From positions 1-64,000 of the forward strand of contig CAMYJH010000005.1 in the NCBI GenBank assembly GCA_947258715.1: a stretch of 64,000 nucleotides of DNA, in the 5' to 3' direction. The stretch is from an uncultured Gammaproteobacteria bacterium. GTDB lineage: Bacteria; Pseudomonadota; Gammaproteobacteria; HK1. Positions 33,268-42,838 of the stretch are shown one piece after another (position 1 is the stretch's first letter; each line of letters begins with the position of its first letter). The notes beneath the pieces are model-generated. The model worked only from the letters and a program-made list of their open reading frames with translations, was not told where the DNA came from and did no database searches. A program made the translations under genes and the position numbers.

Positions 33268-34776
33268 GTGAGCGATCCGTTCTCTCTTGCCTGGAGCGTG
33301 CTGACCACGACTCCCGCGGCTTTTGCCGCCGTGGGTGGCGTTGCTTGGGGTATCCTGGGTGGCGCGCTGCCCGGGATCTCCCCTTCCATCACCATGGCGC
33401 TGCTGCTGCCGTTCACCTTCGCCATGGAGCCGGTGGTGGCGCTGGTGCTGCTGGTGTCCACCTACGTCGGCGCGGAGTACGGGGGATCGATTCCCGCGAT
33501 TCTGATCCGCACCCCCGGCACCAACGCCGCCGCCGCCACCACCATCGACGGTTACGCCATGCATCAACAGGGCCGCGGGGGCGAGGCGCTCGGTATTTCC
33601 CTGGTCGCCGGCGTCATCGGCGGATTGTTTGGCATCATTCTACTGGTGATGCTTGCCGAACCGCTGTCGAACGTTGCGCTTCTTTTCACCCCGCCCGCTT
33701 ACTTCGCCCTCGGCATCCTGGGCCTGAGCGTCATCGCCACCCTCACCGAAGGATCGACGCTCAAGGGCTTCATGGTCGCGATTATCGGCCTGCTGATTGC
33801 CACCGTGGGTAGCGATCCCCAAACCGGCGTCATGCGCTTCACCTTCGATCGACCGGAGCTCATGAACGGCATACCCCCTATCGTCGTCATGGTGGGCGTG
33901 TTCGCGGTCAGCGAGCTGTTGGTGCAGTCGGGTCTGCCGCCGTGGCAGCAGACCGACCGCGATACCCGGGTGAAGCTTCCGAGCCTGCGGCTCATGTGGC
34001 GCTGCCGCCGCGCGCTGGGAATCGGATCCGGAATCGGCGCCTTCGAGGGCGCGATGCCGGGGGCCGGAGGAACCATCGCCTCATTCATGTCCTACAACGA
34101 GGCCAAGCGATGGTCTAAGACACCGGAAGAATTCGGCCACGGATCGGCGGAGGGCATTGCGTCGCCGGAAGCGGCGAATAACACCGTCACCGCAACCACC
34201 CTGGTGCCCACATTCGTGTTCGGCATTCCAGGTTCCAACTCCGCCGCCATTCTGCTTGCCGGGCTGCTCATGCACGGCCTGCTTCCTGGGCCGCTTTTGT
34301 TCGAGAAATATCCCGATCTGGTGTACGGACTTTTCGGCGGGCTGTTCGTTGCCAACTTCGCCCAGCTGCCCATCGGAATTTTGATCATGACGCCGCTCAT
34401 CTGGCTGGTGAACCGGCCGAAGCCCTATCTGCTGGCGTTCATCTACGCGCTCGTACTTTCCGGGGTGTATTCGGTGGACGGCAGCATTTTCCACGTCGCC
34501 CTGGCGCTGGGTTTCGGCGTCATCGGCTATCTTTTCAGGGCTCTGGGTTTTCCTTTCCTGCCGCTGGTTCTGGGCGTGATCCTCGGATACATGGTGGAGT
34601 CCAACTACCGCCGGGCGCTTCAAGTTTCCGGCGGCGACCACGGGATCTTCATCGACGATCCGGTTTCCGCCGGACTGCTGCTCACCGCCGTCTTGTTTGT
34701 CGCCATCTCCCTGTGGCGCAACTGGCTGCATTCCAGAAAGCAGTCTGAAGTTGAAGCGGAAGTGGGTGCGGGCTGA
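33268..34776 (+). CDS. Tripartite tricarboxylate transporter large permease (TctA)
   Basis: A 502-aa protein from GTG 33268 with about eleven membrane helices. The TctA signatures GGALPGISPSITMALLLP and GIPGSNSAAILLAGL are present. It is the transport channel. An 87-nt gap follows tctB. Confidence 0.92.
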   Translation: MSDPFSLAWSVLTTTPAAFAAVGGVAWGILGGALPGISPSITMALLLPFTFAMEPVVALVLLVSTYVGAEYGGSIPAILIRTPGTNAAAATTIDGYAMHQQGRGGEALGISLVAGVIGGLFGIILLVMLAEPLSNVALLFTPPAYFALGILGLSVIATLTEGSTLKGFMVAIIGLLIATVGSDPQTGVMRFTFDRPELMNGIPPIVVMVGVFAVSELLVQSGLPPWQQTDRDTRVKLPSLRLMWRCRRALGIGSGIGAFEGAMPGAGGTIASFMSYNEAKRWSKTPEEFGHGSAEGIASPEAANNTVTATTLVPTFVFGIPGSNSAAILLAGLLMHGLLPGPLLFEKYPDLVYGLFGGLFVANFAQLPIGILIMTPLIWLVNRPKPYLLAFIYALVLSGVYSVDGSIFHVALALGFGVIGYLFRALGFPFLPLVLGVILGYMVESNYRRALQVSGGDHGIFIDDPVSAGLLLTAVLFVAISLWRNWLHSRKQSEVEAEVGAG

Positions 34777-34915
34777 AGCGTCAACGTGAACAGCGAAGCC
34801 GGAGCAGTGGAGCGCATGCGGTCTTCGACGTTCGAAGCCTGAAGTTCCGGCACCTTCGTCGAGCGCGAACACGGCGGAGGTGGAGTTTTGTGAGGTCCCG
34901 TTCGATTTTCAACCG

Positions 34916-36316
34916 ATGAAAACGCAATTAGAAATCGCTTTACCCGCAGCCGGCGAGGCCCTTGCAGAGCGTGTTTCCGTGTGGGCCGCGGGCGTGGAGC
35001 CCGCGTCGCTGCCGTCGGAAGTATCGCAGGTGGTCGAGCGCCAACTTTTGGACACGGTGGGCTTGTGCGTTGCGGCGAGGCGAAACGATTACGTCGAGGC
35101 GTTGCTCGAGACATTCGAGCCCAAAGGGAGCTGCACCGCCATCGGTCACCGACGGGCGGTGTCCTGCCTCGACGCGGCGCTGGTCAATGGCACCGCCGCC
35201 CACGGCGAAGATTACGACGACACCTTCGAGGGTACGCCGGTGCACACGGCCGCCGTGGTGGTGCCGGCGGTGCTCGCTGCCTGCGAGCGTTACCAGCGCG
35301 CCGGATCCGATCTGCTTCGCGGCGTTGCGGTCGGGGTAGAGTTCATGTGCCGGATGGCGCTGGTGGTACGGACCGGGGTCCATCGCGCCGGCTTTCACCC
35401 CACCGCGGTTATCGGCGCCTTGGGCGCGACCCTGGGCGTGGGCACGGCCCTGGGATTGCCCCCGCGGCATCTGGCCAGCGCGCTTGGCATCTCCGGGAGC
35501 ATGGCTTCGGGGATCATCGAGTATCTGGCCGAAGGCACCTCCACCAAGCGGCTGCACGCCGGCTGGGCGGCGCAGTGCGGGATCCGCGCGGCGCTGATGG
35601 CGCGGGCCGGATTCTCCGGACCGCGCACCGTGCTCGAGGGCCAGCACGGTTTCGTGCATGCTTTTTGCCATCCCGACGTCGATCCGGAGTTTGGACACCT
35701 TACCCAGAGGCTCGGCAGCCGCTGGCTTGCGGAGGGCATCGCCTTCAAGCCTTATGCTTGCGGCACCATGGCGCAACCGTTCATCGACTGCGCGCTTGCG
35801 CTTCGCGCCTCGGGCGTGCCCGCGGATCGCATTCGCTCGATTAGCTGCAAGGTGGGGGAGGGCACGGTACACCGGCTTTGGGAGCCGCTGGCGGAAAAGC
35901 GCAGCCCGACCACCGCCTACTCGGCGAAATTCAGCGTGCCCTTTTGTATCGCCGTCGCTTTCGTCGACGGCGCTGCGGGATTGCGCCAGTTCACCGAGTC
36001 GCGGATCGCGGATCCGAGGGTGCTCGAAGTCGCCTCGCACATTAACTATGAGATCGATCCCGCCAACGAGTACCCCGCGAACTACACCGGTCACCTGCGG
36101 GTCGAGTTCGGCGACGGCAGCGTGCGTGAATTCAATCAGCCCCACCTTCGCGGCGGCCGGCGGGCGCCGCTTTCCGCGCAGGAGCTTGCGGCCAAGTACG
36201 AGGCCAATGCGCGCTTCGGCGGCTGGAGCAAGAATCGCCTGGAGAAAACCGCGGCGCTGTGCAAGGCTTTATTCGAATCCGATGACCTCACCGCTTTGCG
36301 CAGCCTTCGCGGCTGA
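34916..36316 (+). CDS. MmgE/PrpD-family protein 1
   Basis: About 466 aa from ATG 34916; a GTG at 34880 is also possible. The family includes 2-methylcitrate dehydratase, iminodisuccinate epimerase and cis-aconitate decarboxylase. Helical-domain motifs GTAAHGEDYDDTFEGTPVH and SGSMASGIIEYLAEGT are present. It lies 139 nt after tctA on the same strand and likely acts on the imported acid. The exact reaction cannot be assigned. Confidence 0.85.
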   Translation: MKTQLEIALPAAGEALAERVSVWAAGVEPASLPSEVSQVVERQLLDTVGLCVAARRNDYVEALLETFEPKGSCTAIGHRRAVSCLDAALVNGTAAHGEDYDDTFEGTPVHTAAVVVPAVLAACERYQRAGSDLLRGVAVGVEFMCRMALVVRTGVHRAGFHPTAVIGALGATLGVGTALGLPPRHLASALGISGSMASGIIEYLAEGTSTKRLHAGWAAQCGIRAALMARAGFSGPRTVLEGQHGFVHAFCHPDVDPEFGHLTQRLGSRWLAEGIAFKPYACGTMAQPFIDCALALRASGVPADRIRSISCKVGEGTVHRLWEPLAEKRSPTTAYSAKFSVPFCIAVAFVDGAAGLRQFTESRIADPRVLEVASHINYEIDPANEYPANYTGHLRVEFGDGSVREFNQPHLRGGRRAPLSAQELAAKYEANARFGGWSKNRLEKTAALCKALFESDDLTALRSLRG

Positions 36317-36346
36317 AAATCGCGGCGGTGAAAGACCGGCCGCGGT

Positions 36347-37696
36347 TCAGGCGGTCAGCCAGAAGCGCAGTTCAGAAACGTTCGCAATCTTCTCCAGGCC
36401 CCACATGGCCGCGATCAGGTCATCGGTGCGCTCGCCGCCCAGAATGGGCGCCATCAGTTCCCGCGCTTTGTTTTCCACCTCTTCGCGGCTCATGGGGTTT
36501 TGCGGCGTGCCGCGGACCGCGGCGGTGGCGTGCTCGCGGGTCTTTCCGTCACCGGTCTTCAGGATCACAACGGGGTGCCGCCGCGGAAGATCCGGATCGG
36601 GGCGAAGCTCGATCCGCGCGCGCAGCGCCTGAATCGCCGGATCGTCGACACGCGACGAGTCGTGGGCGGAAGCGAAGCTGACCGTGCCGTCGACGATCAT
36701 GAGCGCTGCCAGGTGCTGGACGTTGACATTCGACATACCCGAGCCGTCGACCACGTGGGACTCGCGATCCGACATCCGCACCACAACGGTGTCCACGTCC
36801 CGCGCGTTCAGGCCGGGCTCGACGACGAGCGCCTGCAGCGAGTCGAGCACCGCTTGCACCGGCGATCCCACCGACCATTTCTTGATATTGGTGTGCATGA
36901 TCTCGTAACGCTCCCCGAGCGCTTCAACCAAGCGCTCGGGCTGGGGCTCCGGCGAGAAAGCGAGCAGGAAGTTGCGCGGGCCGGAAAGAACATCATCCAC
37001 CCCGGTGAAACCGGCCTGCACCATGGTGGCGGCGGTGACGCCGTTGCGCCCGGCCATGCCGCCGAAATCGAAGGCTTTCTCGATGTGGTCCCGGTCACGC
37101 TGCCAGCAGTTGACGCCCGAGGCCTGCTGCGCCGTATAGGAGAGCAGCCAGCGGCACTGCTGCGCCGACAGCCCTGCCAGCGCGCCGGCAGCGGCGGCAG
37201 CGCCAAATGTGGGAGCAAAGGTGTGGGTGCTGTGCCCCGCCGCGTAGAGCTGATCGGTACCGAGGGCGTGACAAACGCGGGCGCCGATGTCGTAGCCGAG
37301 GGCTACTGCGCGCAGCAGGCTCTCTCCAGAGCTGCCTTCGCGTTCTCCCATCGCAAGCGCCGCGGGCACGACGCCACAGCCCAGATGGCTGCGCGAGGTG
37401 AGATGGGAGTCATCGGTCTCGTCGGCGTGGGCGAGCATGGCGTTGGCCATGGCTGCGTTGACCGCGGTAGTAAGCGTCGATGTGCCGCAAACCAGCGCCT
37501 CCTCCGTGCCGCCAAGCGAATCAAGGTAACGCAGCACAGGCCCCGCAGGGGGCAGTCGCGAGCCGGAGACCACCGCGGCCATCGTATCCAGAACGTGGTG
37601 CTTGGTCTTCTCGACCACTTCAGGCAGAAGCTTCCGTTTTGCTGCGCCGGAGATGTAGGCGGAGAGCGAAGCCATAATCGAATCTGATGCGCTCAT
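36347..37696 (-). CDS. MmgE/PrpD-family protein 2
   Basis: A 449-aa protein convergent with the first MmgE/PrpD gene, 30 nt away. It has AHADETDDSHLTSRSHLGCG and KAFDFGGMAGRNGV, typical of the family. It differs from protein 1 throughout, so the pair is not a recent duplication. Two such enzymes side by side suggest successive isomerase/dehydratase-type steps or alternative substrates. Confidence 0.85.
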   Translation of the reverse strand: MSASDSIMASLSAYISGAAKRKLLPEVVEKTKHHVLDTMAAVVSGSRLPPAGPVLRYLDSLGGTEEALVCGTSTLTTAVNAAMANAMLAHADETDDSHLTSRSHLGCGVVPAALAMGEREGSSGESLLRAVALGYDIGARVCHALGTDQLYAAGHSTHTFAPTFGAAAAAGALAGLSAQQCRWLLSYTAQQASGVNCWQRDRDHIEKAFDFGGMAGRNGVTAATMVQAGFTGVDDVLSGPRNFLLAFSPEPQPERLVEALGERYEIMHTNIKKWSVGSPVQAVLDSLQALVVEPGLNARDVDTVVVRMSDRESHVVDGSGMSNVNVQHLAALMIVDGTVSFASAHDSSRVDDPAIQALRARIELRPDPDLPRRHPVVILKTGDGKTREHATAAVRGTPQNPMSREEVENKARELMAPILGGERTDDLIAAMWGLEKIANVSELRFWLTA

Positions 37697-38193
37697 TGAT
37701 CACACCGCCATGTGGAAAGATGGAATCTATTCAATAAGGGAAATGGCGAAGTCATCAACCGGCGCTCCGGCTGCCCAAAACCGTATTTCATTGCGCGTTC
37801 CCGGCTCCGAGGGGGCGATCGCGGGGAAAGCGTTTGCGCCTTTTCATCTGCGTCTAACAGTCGATGCAAGGGGATTCAAAGGCTGGCCGATATTCGCTGC
37901 TTTACATGAATCGACATCTGTGTTTGAAATCGGCGATTATCAGGCGCGCAGGCGAACTCGCCGGGCCGGGCTTGGATGTCGAGGATTTTACCTGTATTTT
38001 CTGCCTCCTTGGGAAAGCCGATGCCGCAGGGCTTGCGCGAGAGTCAAAAACTTAATTTTGATCCGCGCAAGGCAAGACACATGTTCCGCAGCGGTGCTTC
38101 GATCCTGGAAAAGTCCGGTTCGAGTCCGGTCATAAATTGCCGCGGCGTGGGAGCGCCTGCTGTTCCTTCACCGCTTGAGATTCTCAGGTTTCT
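37697..38193. other. Intergenic region upstream of the SRP RNA gene
   Basis: About 500 nt without a supported protein gene. It must contain the promoter of the 4.5S RNA gene. A T-arm-like segment at 38113-38130 does not extend into a tRNA. Confidence 0.4.
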
Positions 38194-38305
38194 GGTGACC
38201 CGCGCCGGTCCCCTCGCATCGCTAGATCGTGAACCCCGTCAGGCCCGGGAGGGAGCAGCGGTAGCGGTTGATGCGGGTGCCGGGGTGTGGCTGGTGCGGG
38301 TCGCC
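38194..38305 (+). ncRNA. ffs: Signal recognition particle RNA (4.5S type)
   Basis: The conserved domain IV loop GTCAGGCCCGGGAGGGAGCAGC, given in parts as GTCAGGCCCGG and GAGGGAGCAGC, is followed by GGTGCCGGGGTGTGGCTGG. The ends pair: GGTGACCCGC at the 5' side and GCGGGTCGCC at the 3' side. The length is about 112 nt, as for gammaproteobacterial 4.5S RNA. It binds Ffh for co-translational membrane targeting. Transcription is toward, and convergent with, the cyclase gene. Confidence 0.95.
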
Positions 38306-38320
38306 GCCAGGTTCGCGCTC

Positions 38321-38335
38321 ACCGCAGTGTGCGGT
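38321..38335 (+). terminator. Hairpin downstream of the SRP RNA
   Basis: ACCGCA-GTG-TGCGGT forms a perfect 6-bp stem just after the RNA and before the convergent stop codon. There is no T-run, so intrinsic termination is uncertain. Confidence 0.4.
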
Positions 38336-38342
38336 TCAACGA

Positions 38343-39941
38343 TCAGCGCTGGCCGTTCAAGAAGTAGGTCGCCATCTCTCCTGCGCCCTTGATCGGCAGA
38401 TTTCCCCGATACTCGAGCAGAAAGGCGTGCTGAAGCAACTCGTGGGCTGATTCAGAAACCTGTATTTTGCCGGGTAGGCTGTGGGACTCCATTCTGTTGG
38501 CGATATTCACCGCGTTGCCCCACACGTCATAAGTGAATCGTTTGCGTCCAATTACTCCGGCGACTATTGGCCCGGTATGTATACCGGTCCTGAATTCAAG
38601 CGGCTCCGGATAAAAATTATTCAAATCCGCCATGGTGTCCTGCATATCTAAGGCAAGCTTGGCAATCGCCTGAGCGTGATCCGGATTCGAACCCGGTAAT
38701 CCGCCCACAACCAGGTAGGCGTCACCGATGGTCTTTATCTTTTCCAGACCATGTTTCTCTACCAGCGTATCGAATTGCAGGAATATCTCGTTCAGGCGGC
38801 GGACCACTTCAGCCGCGCTCAAGCGCGCGCTGAACTCGGTAAACCCAACGATGTCGCAGAAAAGCACTGTGACCTCGGCAACGTCGTCGGCGATTGTTTT
38901 TTCGCCGTTCTTGAGCCGCTCGACGATTGCGTTCGGAAGAATGTCGAGCAGCAGACGCTCGGAACGTTCACGTTCCATTCGAATCTGTTCCAGGTAGTGC
39001 CGCTCCCGGTCTCGAAGTCGCTTCTTTTCGAGAGAGGCCGCAAGTCGCGCGCGGAGCATGGCGGGATTAAACGATTTCGGCAGGTATTCATCGGCGCCCA
39101 GCTCGATGCACCGTACCATGCTGTCGACATCGTCGAGGGTGGAGATCATGATTACCGGAATTTGGCGTAGCCGCTTGTGTTTTTTCATCTCGACCAGAAC
39201 CTGATAGCCATTGAGCTCCGGCATGAAGATGTCGAGTAGCACAATGTCGAAATAGTCGCTTCGAAGCATATGCAGCGCTTTGCGTCCGTTTTTCGCCACC
39301 TCTACCTCATGCCCCTCCTTACGCAGATGTCGACAGAGCAAGTCGCAGCTTTGTTCGTCGTCGTCTACGACCAGGACGCGAGCGGGGATCGCTTGCACCT
39401 CGGTGTTCGTTTCGAGGCTTTCAAGAGTGCGCAGGGCCTGGGTGACCAAGCGCAACTCAGGATGGATTATTTCAAGCGACTTTTCCTTATTCGCGTCGAA
39501 GTCGATCTCGCGCGTTAATCGGTTGACTACGCCGAGCATACTTTCGGTGAGCCAATATATTCGACGCAGATCACGTTCTACGCGCGTGTCGTGTCGGGCG
39601 GCGGCAAGCTCTAACAAGAACTCGACGTATCCGCGAATGATATTCACGGGCCCACGCAAGTCGTGGCGCAGCCTCGATAAGGTGTCAATATCGTGCGGGT
39701 CGGGAATATTCGATCTGGACGTCGGCCCGTGTTCGAGGAAATCATCGACGAGCTCGAGCAGGTTGTTGCTCGCCTGCAATATCTCGCCCAGGTCGTTGTT
39801 ATAGACTTGCGAGCCTTCATCGCGAAGAACCCGCGCAAATCCGATAATATTGAGTACCGGACTGCGCAGCTCGTGCTGTATGGTCACGAGTAAAGCGCGA
39901 CGCGAAAGCCTCAGGTTCTCAGTATGGTGGGATGTTGACAC
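38343..39941 (-). CDS. HisKA-HisKA-receiver-adenylate cyclase fusion protein
   Basis: A 532-aa protein with a GTG start overlapping the upstream CheY-like gene. Two HisKA-like helical pairs carry His23 (IQHELRSP) and His93 (LRHDLRGP), but no HATPase domain follows. A receiver domain has Asp237 (IVLLDIFMPE) and Lys289. A class III cyclase domain (about 352-532) has metal Asp363 (LFCDIVGF) and Asp407 (KTIGDAY), adenine-type Lys403 and Asp472, and Arg483. It should make cAMP in response to phosphotransfer from another kinase. Confidence 0.9.
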   Translation of the reverse strand: MSTSHHTENLRLSRRALLVTIQHELRSPVLNIIGFARVLRDEGSQVYNNDLGEILQASNNLLELVDDFLEHGPTSRSNIPDPHDIDTLSRLRHDLRGPVNIIRGYVEFLLELAAARHDTRVERDLRRIYWLTESMLGVVNRLTREIDFDANKEKSLEIIHPELRLVTQALRTLESLETNTEVQAIPARVLVVDDDEQSCDLLCRHLRKEGHEVEVAKNGRKALHMLRSDYFDIVLLDIFMPELNGYQVLVEMKKHKRLRQIPVIMISTLDDVDSMVRCIELGADEYLPKSFNPAMLRARLAASLEKKRLRDRERHYLEQIRMERERSERLLLDILPNAIVERLKNGEKTIADDVAEVTVLFCDIVGFTEFSARLSAAEVVRRLNEIFLQFDTLVEKHGLEKIKTIGDAYLVVGGLPGSNPDHAQAIAKLALDMQDTMADLNNFYPEPLEFRTGIHTGPIVAGVIGRKRFTYDVWGNAVNIANRMESHSLPGKIQVSESAHELLQHAFLLEYRGNLPIKGAGEMATYFLNGQR

Positions 39942-40315
39942 TAGGCGGATACCCCGGACAGGGTTTCTTTGATCAGATCGTTCAGGCGTGTAAACGAGAG
40001 CGATTTCGGCTGTACCGAATCGCAGCCGGCTTCGAGGCAGCGGCGAATATTCGACTCACCGTCGTAATTGGTGAAGGCGATGACCGGAATGTGCCTGGTG
40101 GCGTGGTGGGCGCGGATTTCCCGCGTCGCGGTCCAGCCGTCTTTAACCGGCAGCCCCATGTCCATGAGAATCAGGCTGGGCAGCTCCGAAATTGCCATAT
40201 CGACGGCCTCGGCGCCATTGGTGGCGACGACGACCTCGAAACCCTCTCGCTCCAGACGCATGGCAAATAGTTTCCTCGTCGGAGCGGTATCATCGACAAT
40301 GAGGATCTTGGCCAT
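39941..40315 (-). CDS. CheY-like single-domain response regulator
   Basis: A 124-aa receiver with the acidic pocket VDDTAP, phospho-acceptor Asp in LILMDMGLPV, and Lys in VQPKSLS. There is no output domain. It overlaps the cyclase fusion by 1 nt and may relay phosphate within this signalling pair. It follows the secretin gene by about 100 nt. Confidence 0.92.
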   Translation of the reverse strand: MAKILIVDDTAPTRKLFAMRLEREGFEVVVATNGAEAVDMAISELPSLILMDMGLPVKDGWTATREIRAHHATRHIPVIAFTNYDGESNIRRCLEAGCDSVQPKSLSFTRLNDLIKETLSGVSA

Positions 40316-40419
40316 GGGCTTAGCCTAGGGTCGATCTTGAATCGCATTCCACCGGTGTTGGAGTTTCCTCCCGGGGGAAGCGGTTGAATGTTTGAAGAAT
40401 TTTCATTCCAACAGGCACG

Positions 40420-41879
40420 CTAATTTTGTCCTGCCCGATCGATTAAGAATTCCGACGCGCTCGGCGGACCCAGATCCGCATCAATCTGCGATTTGTTCGC
40501 CTCCAGAATCTGGTCCTGATCCTGGACAAAATCGATCTTGGGTTTTGGATCCGGTGCTTCGGCCACACGTTGAGTGAAGTCATCGCCCACGATTCGCGGC
40601 GTAATCAGCACCACCGTTTCGGTGTTGACGCTGATCCGCTCCCTTCGCGAGAACAAAAGGCCAAGCCCCGGAATATCCCCGAGGACCGGAACGCCGTCCC
40701 GCGATTCGGTCAAGGTGCTACGAATGAGTCCGGCGATGAATATGGTATTTCCGTCCGGGACCAGCACGTGGGTGGTGACCTCGGTCGTGGTCTGCGAAGG
40801 GATGCCCAGAGAGACGGTTCCGGTGCTCACCTCCGGGTGGATCTCCAGCCTTATCCGGTCCTTGTCGTCCACCGCCGGCGTGACCCGGAGGATGACGCCG
40901 GACTCCAGGAACTCGATGCTTTCGGTGGTCACCTGATTGATGGTCGTTGTCAGCCGATATCCCTGTCGGTCGCCAACGATCACGCTCGCTTCCTGGTTCT
41001 CGATAGCCATCAGCCGTGGCGTCGACAGGGTTCGGACCCGTCCCCGGGTGCGCAGCGTATCCAGAAACACCTCGATGTCCGGGCGCAAAAGCTCAAAGAA
41101 GAATCCCGGTGATGTGTTCTCTGATCGAAGAAGAATCCCGGTGATGTGCTCACTGCTGTGTTCAGCGACAGGCCTTGGGTGCCGAAAGCGCCGGTACCTC
41201 CACCGGTGTTGAACAGTCTCGCCCAGTCGACGCCGAAGGTCTCGGAATCGTCGAGCGTGATTTCCAGGATCTGGGCCTCGATCAGAATCTGCCTCGGCCG
41301 GCGGTCGACCTCCTCCAGCAGCTTCGCGATGCGGGCGACGTACTGGGGCTCGTCGGCAACCAGTAGAAGCTGGCGGCCGGGCAGCGCCTTGATCTTGCCG
41401 CGCTCGGATAGATACTCCTGGAGAACGCCTGCGACCACGTCGACGGGCGAATACTGGATCTTGAAGCTGCGCAGCGTGATTGCAGGAAGACGTGTTTTGT
41501 CTTCACTGTCCGCCGGCGGCTTGCGAACGAAATAGACGCCGTCTACGACTTCGACCTCAAAGCCGCCCGCCGTCGCTATGGCTCTAATCGCTTGGTCTAA
41601 AGTCATGTCGAAGAGATTGATGGAGACCGTGCCGGTGACCTCCGAAGACAGCAGGATGTTGGTCCGCTCCTTTCGAGAAAGCAGGTTCATGACCTCGGTA
41701 ATTTCCACATTGTCCACCGACAGCGAGATGCGGCCCGGGGTGCCTTCGCTGGGCGGTATATCGATCTCGCCGGTCACCGCCTGAGCGGAAATGCGCTCTA
41801 CTACCCCAAAGCCGAGCAGTGCGCCGAGAAGCACACCCGCCAGCAAGCTCTGACACCGATGACTCCGGGTTAAGGTCAC
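40420..41879 (-). pseudogene. MshL/PilQ-like secretin, frameshifted by a 32-bp partial duplication
   Basis: Two overlapping frames encode one secretin. Residues 1 to about 255 (41879 to about 41100) hold a signal peptide and N-domains (NILLSSEVTGTVSINLFDM, in parts NILLSSEVTGT and NLFDM). The rest (to 40420) is the secretin barrel with VPVLGDIPGLGLLFSRR. The junction holds AAGAAGAATCCCGGTGATGTG-like repeats at 41096-41116 and 41128-41148. Removing 32 bp rejoins the frames as ...VSTSPGFFFELLRPDIEVF... in a 475-aa protein. It may be a true mutation, phase variation or an assembly error. Confidence 0.9.
41096..41159. repeat. Two 21-bp copies offset by 32 bp in the secretin gene
   Basis: A 21-bp sequence starting AAGAAGAATCCCGG lies at 41096-41116 and again, identically, at 41128-41148. 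The offset of 32 is not a multiple of three, so one copy shifts the reading frame. The remaining 11 bp of the two units match only partly. Confidence 0.95.
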
Positions 41880-42292
41880 TTTGATTTCCTCAAGTCCTTG
41901 AGCTTGATCTTGAGCTCGATGATTTCATTCCCATTGCTGAATATCGCGGTGTCTGCTCGCACCGCCTCGAGACGATAGCCGTTTATTTCGTCTCCGATAC
42001 GCAGCGTTCGTCCGTCCACGTTGACCAGGGACTCCGGGCCTGCGGCCAACGCGAACCGCAGATTGGAAGGCGGTGCCGTCGAGTGAACCACCGGTCCGGA
42101 TGCATCGGTGGGCTCCGGCGCGCCGGGGCTCAGGGCGGGCCGGAGGAACGGATTGGTGCGCAACTTCGTTCCGGATTCTTCAGCCCAGCTCGAGACTGCA
42201 AGACTCAGAGTCACTAAAGCCAAAGCACCCATGCCGCCTCGCGCGCATGGATTGCAAGGTCTCGAAGCTTTCAAAACTTTCTTAACTCCCAC
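41876..42292 (-). CDS. MshK/PilP-like secretin accessory protein
   Basis: A 138-aa protein with a signal peptide (ALALVTLSLAVSSWA). The C-terminal part, VDGRTLRIGDEINGYRLEAVRADTA, given in parts as VDGRTLRIGDEI and YRLEAVRADTA, resembles MshK/PilP/GspC homology regions. It overlaps the secretin start by 4 nt and the PilO-like stop. It probably links the inner-membrane PilN/O platform with the secretin. The assignment rests on weak sequence and strong synteny. Confidence 0.7.
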   Translation of the reverse strand: MGVKKVLKASRPCNPCARGGMGALALVTLSLAVSSWAEESGTKLRTNPFLRPALSPGAPEPTDASGPVVHSTAPPSNLRFALAAGPESLVNVDGRTLRIGDEINGYRLEAVRADTAIFSNGNEIIELKIKLKDLRKSK

Positions 42293-42836
42293 TGCGATAT
42301 ACCGCCATGGTCATCTTCACCCCGAGCAGGGTGTTCTCGCTCTCGGGGTTCACCGGCGCCATCTGATACTGCTTGATCACCACGAAGCCGAGCTCTTTGC
42401 TGGCGTCGCGCAGCCAGTTGTAGAGATCGAAGTAGTCTCCGAGCAGCTGAATGTCGAACAGGATCTCCTGGAATTTCTCGATGGGCTCACCCTGACGGGG
42501 CTGCATGCCCAGGAACTCGACGCTATTTCGCCAGGAAATGCCCTGAAGCCTGCCGATGATGTATCCCTGCATTTCATTCGTCGGCAGGGCAGCCAGGTCG
42601 CCGTGCAGGCTTTGGCGCAGGGCGCGAACCTCGCTCCGCAGCGCGCCCAAGGTTTGCATCAGCTTGTTGTCGTTGGCTACGACGCTTTGCAGGCTGTCGC
42701 GGGATTCGACCGCTGCACGGTAGGCCTTGAACTGCGGCCACAGCAGGTAGCTGAACAGGGCCGCCGCAACCACCAGCGTGATCCCCCCCAGCAGGAGGTT
42801 CAGGTTGCGCAGGTCGAGCCTGTGAATGAAATCCAC
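42282..42836 (-). CDS. PilO/MshJ-like inner-membrane assembly protein
   Basis: A 184-aa bitopic protein with one membrane helix (LLLGGITLVVAAALFSYLLW), a coiled coil and a ferredoxin-like periplasmic domain (EILFDIQLLGDYFDLYNWL, in parts EILFDIQLLGDY and FDLYNWL), typical of PilO. It partners the PilN-like protein in the pilus alignment complex. Confidence 0.8.
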   Translation of the reverse strand: MDFIHRLDLRNLNLLLGGITLVVAAALFSYLLWPQFKAYRAAVESRDSLQSVVANDNKLMQTLGALRSEVRALRQSLHGDLAALPTNEMQGYIIGRLQGISWRNSVEFLGMQPRQGEPIEKFQEILFDIQLLGDYFDLYNWLRDASKELGFVVIKQYQMAPVNPESENTLLGVKMTMAVYRSGS

Positions 42837-42838
42837 GC

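Noticed and set aside
34940-36145. Long antisense reading frame opposite the first MmgE/PrpD gene.
   Set aside because: It is a high-GC shadow with low-complexity Arg/Gly-rich sequence; the sense strand encodes a recognisable family.
38090-38150. T-arm-like sequence CCGGTTCGAGTCCGG suggesting a tRNA.
   Set aside because: No matching acceptor stem, D-arm or anticodon arm can be found upstream.
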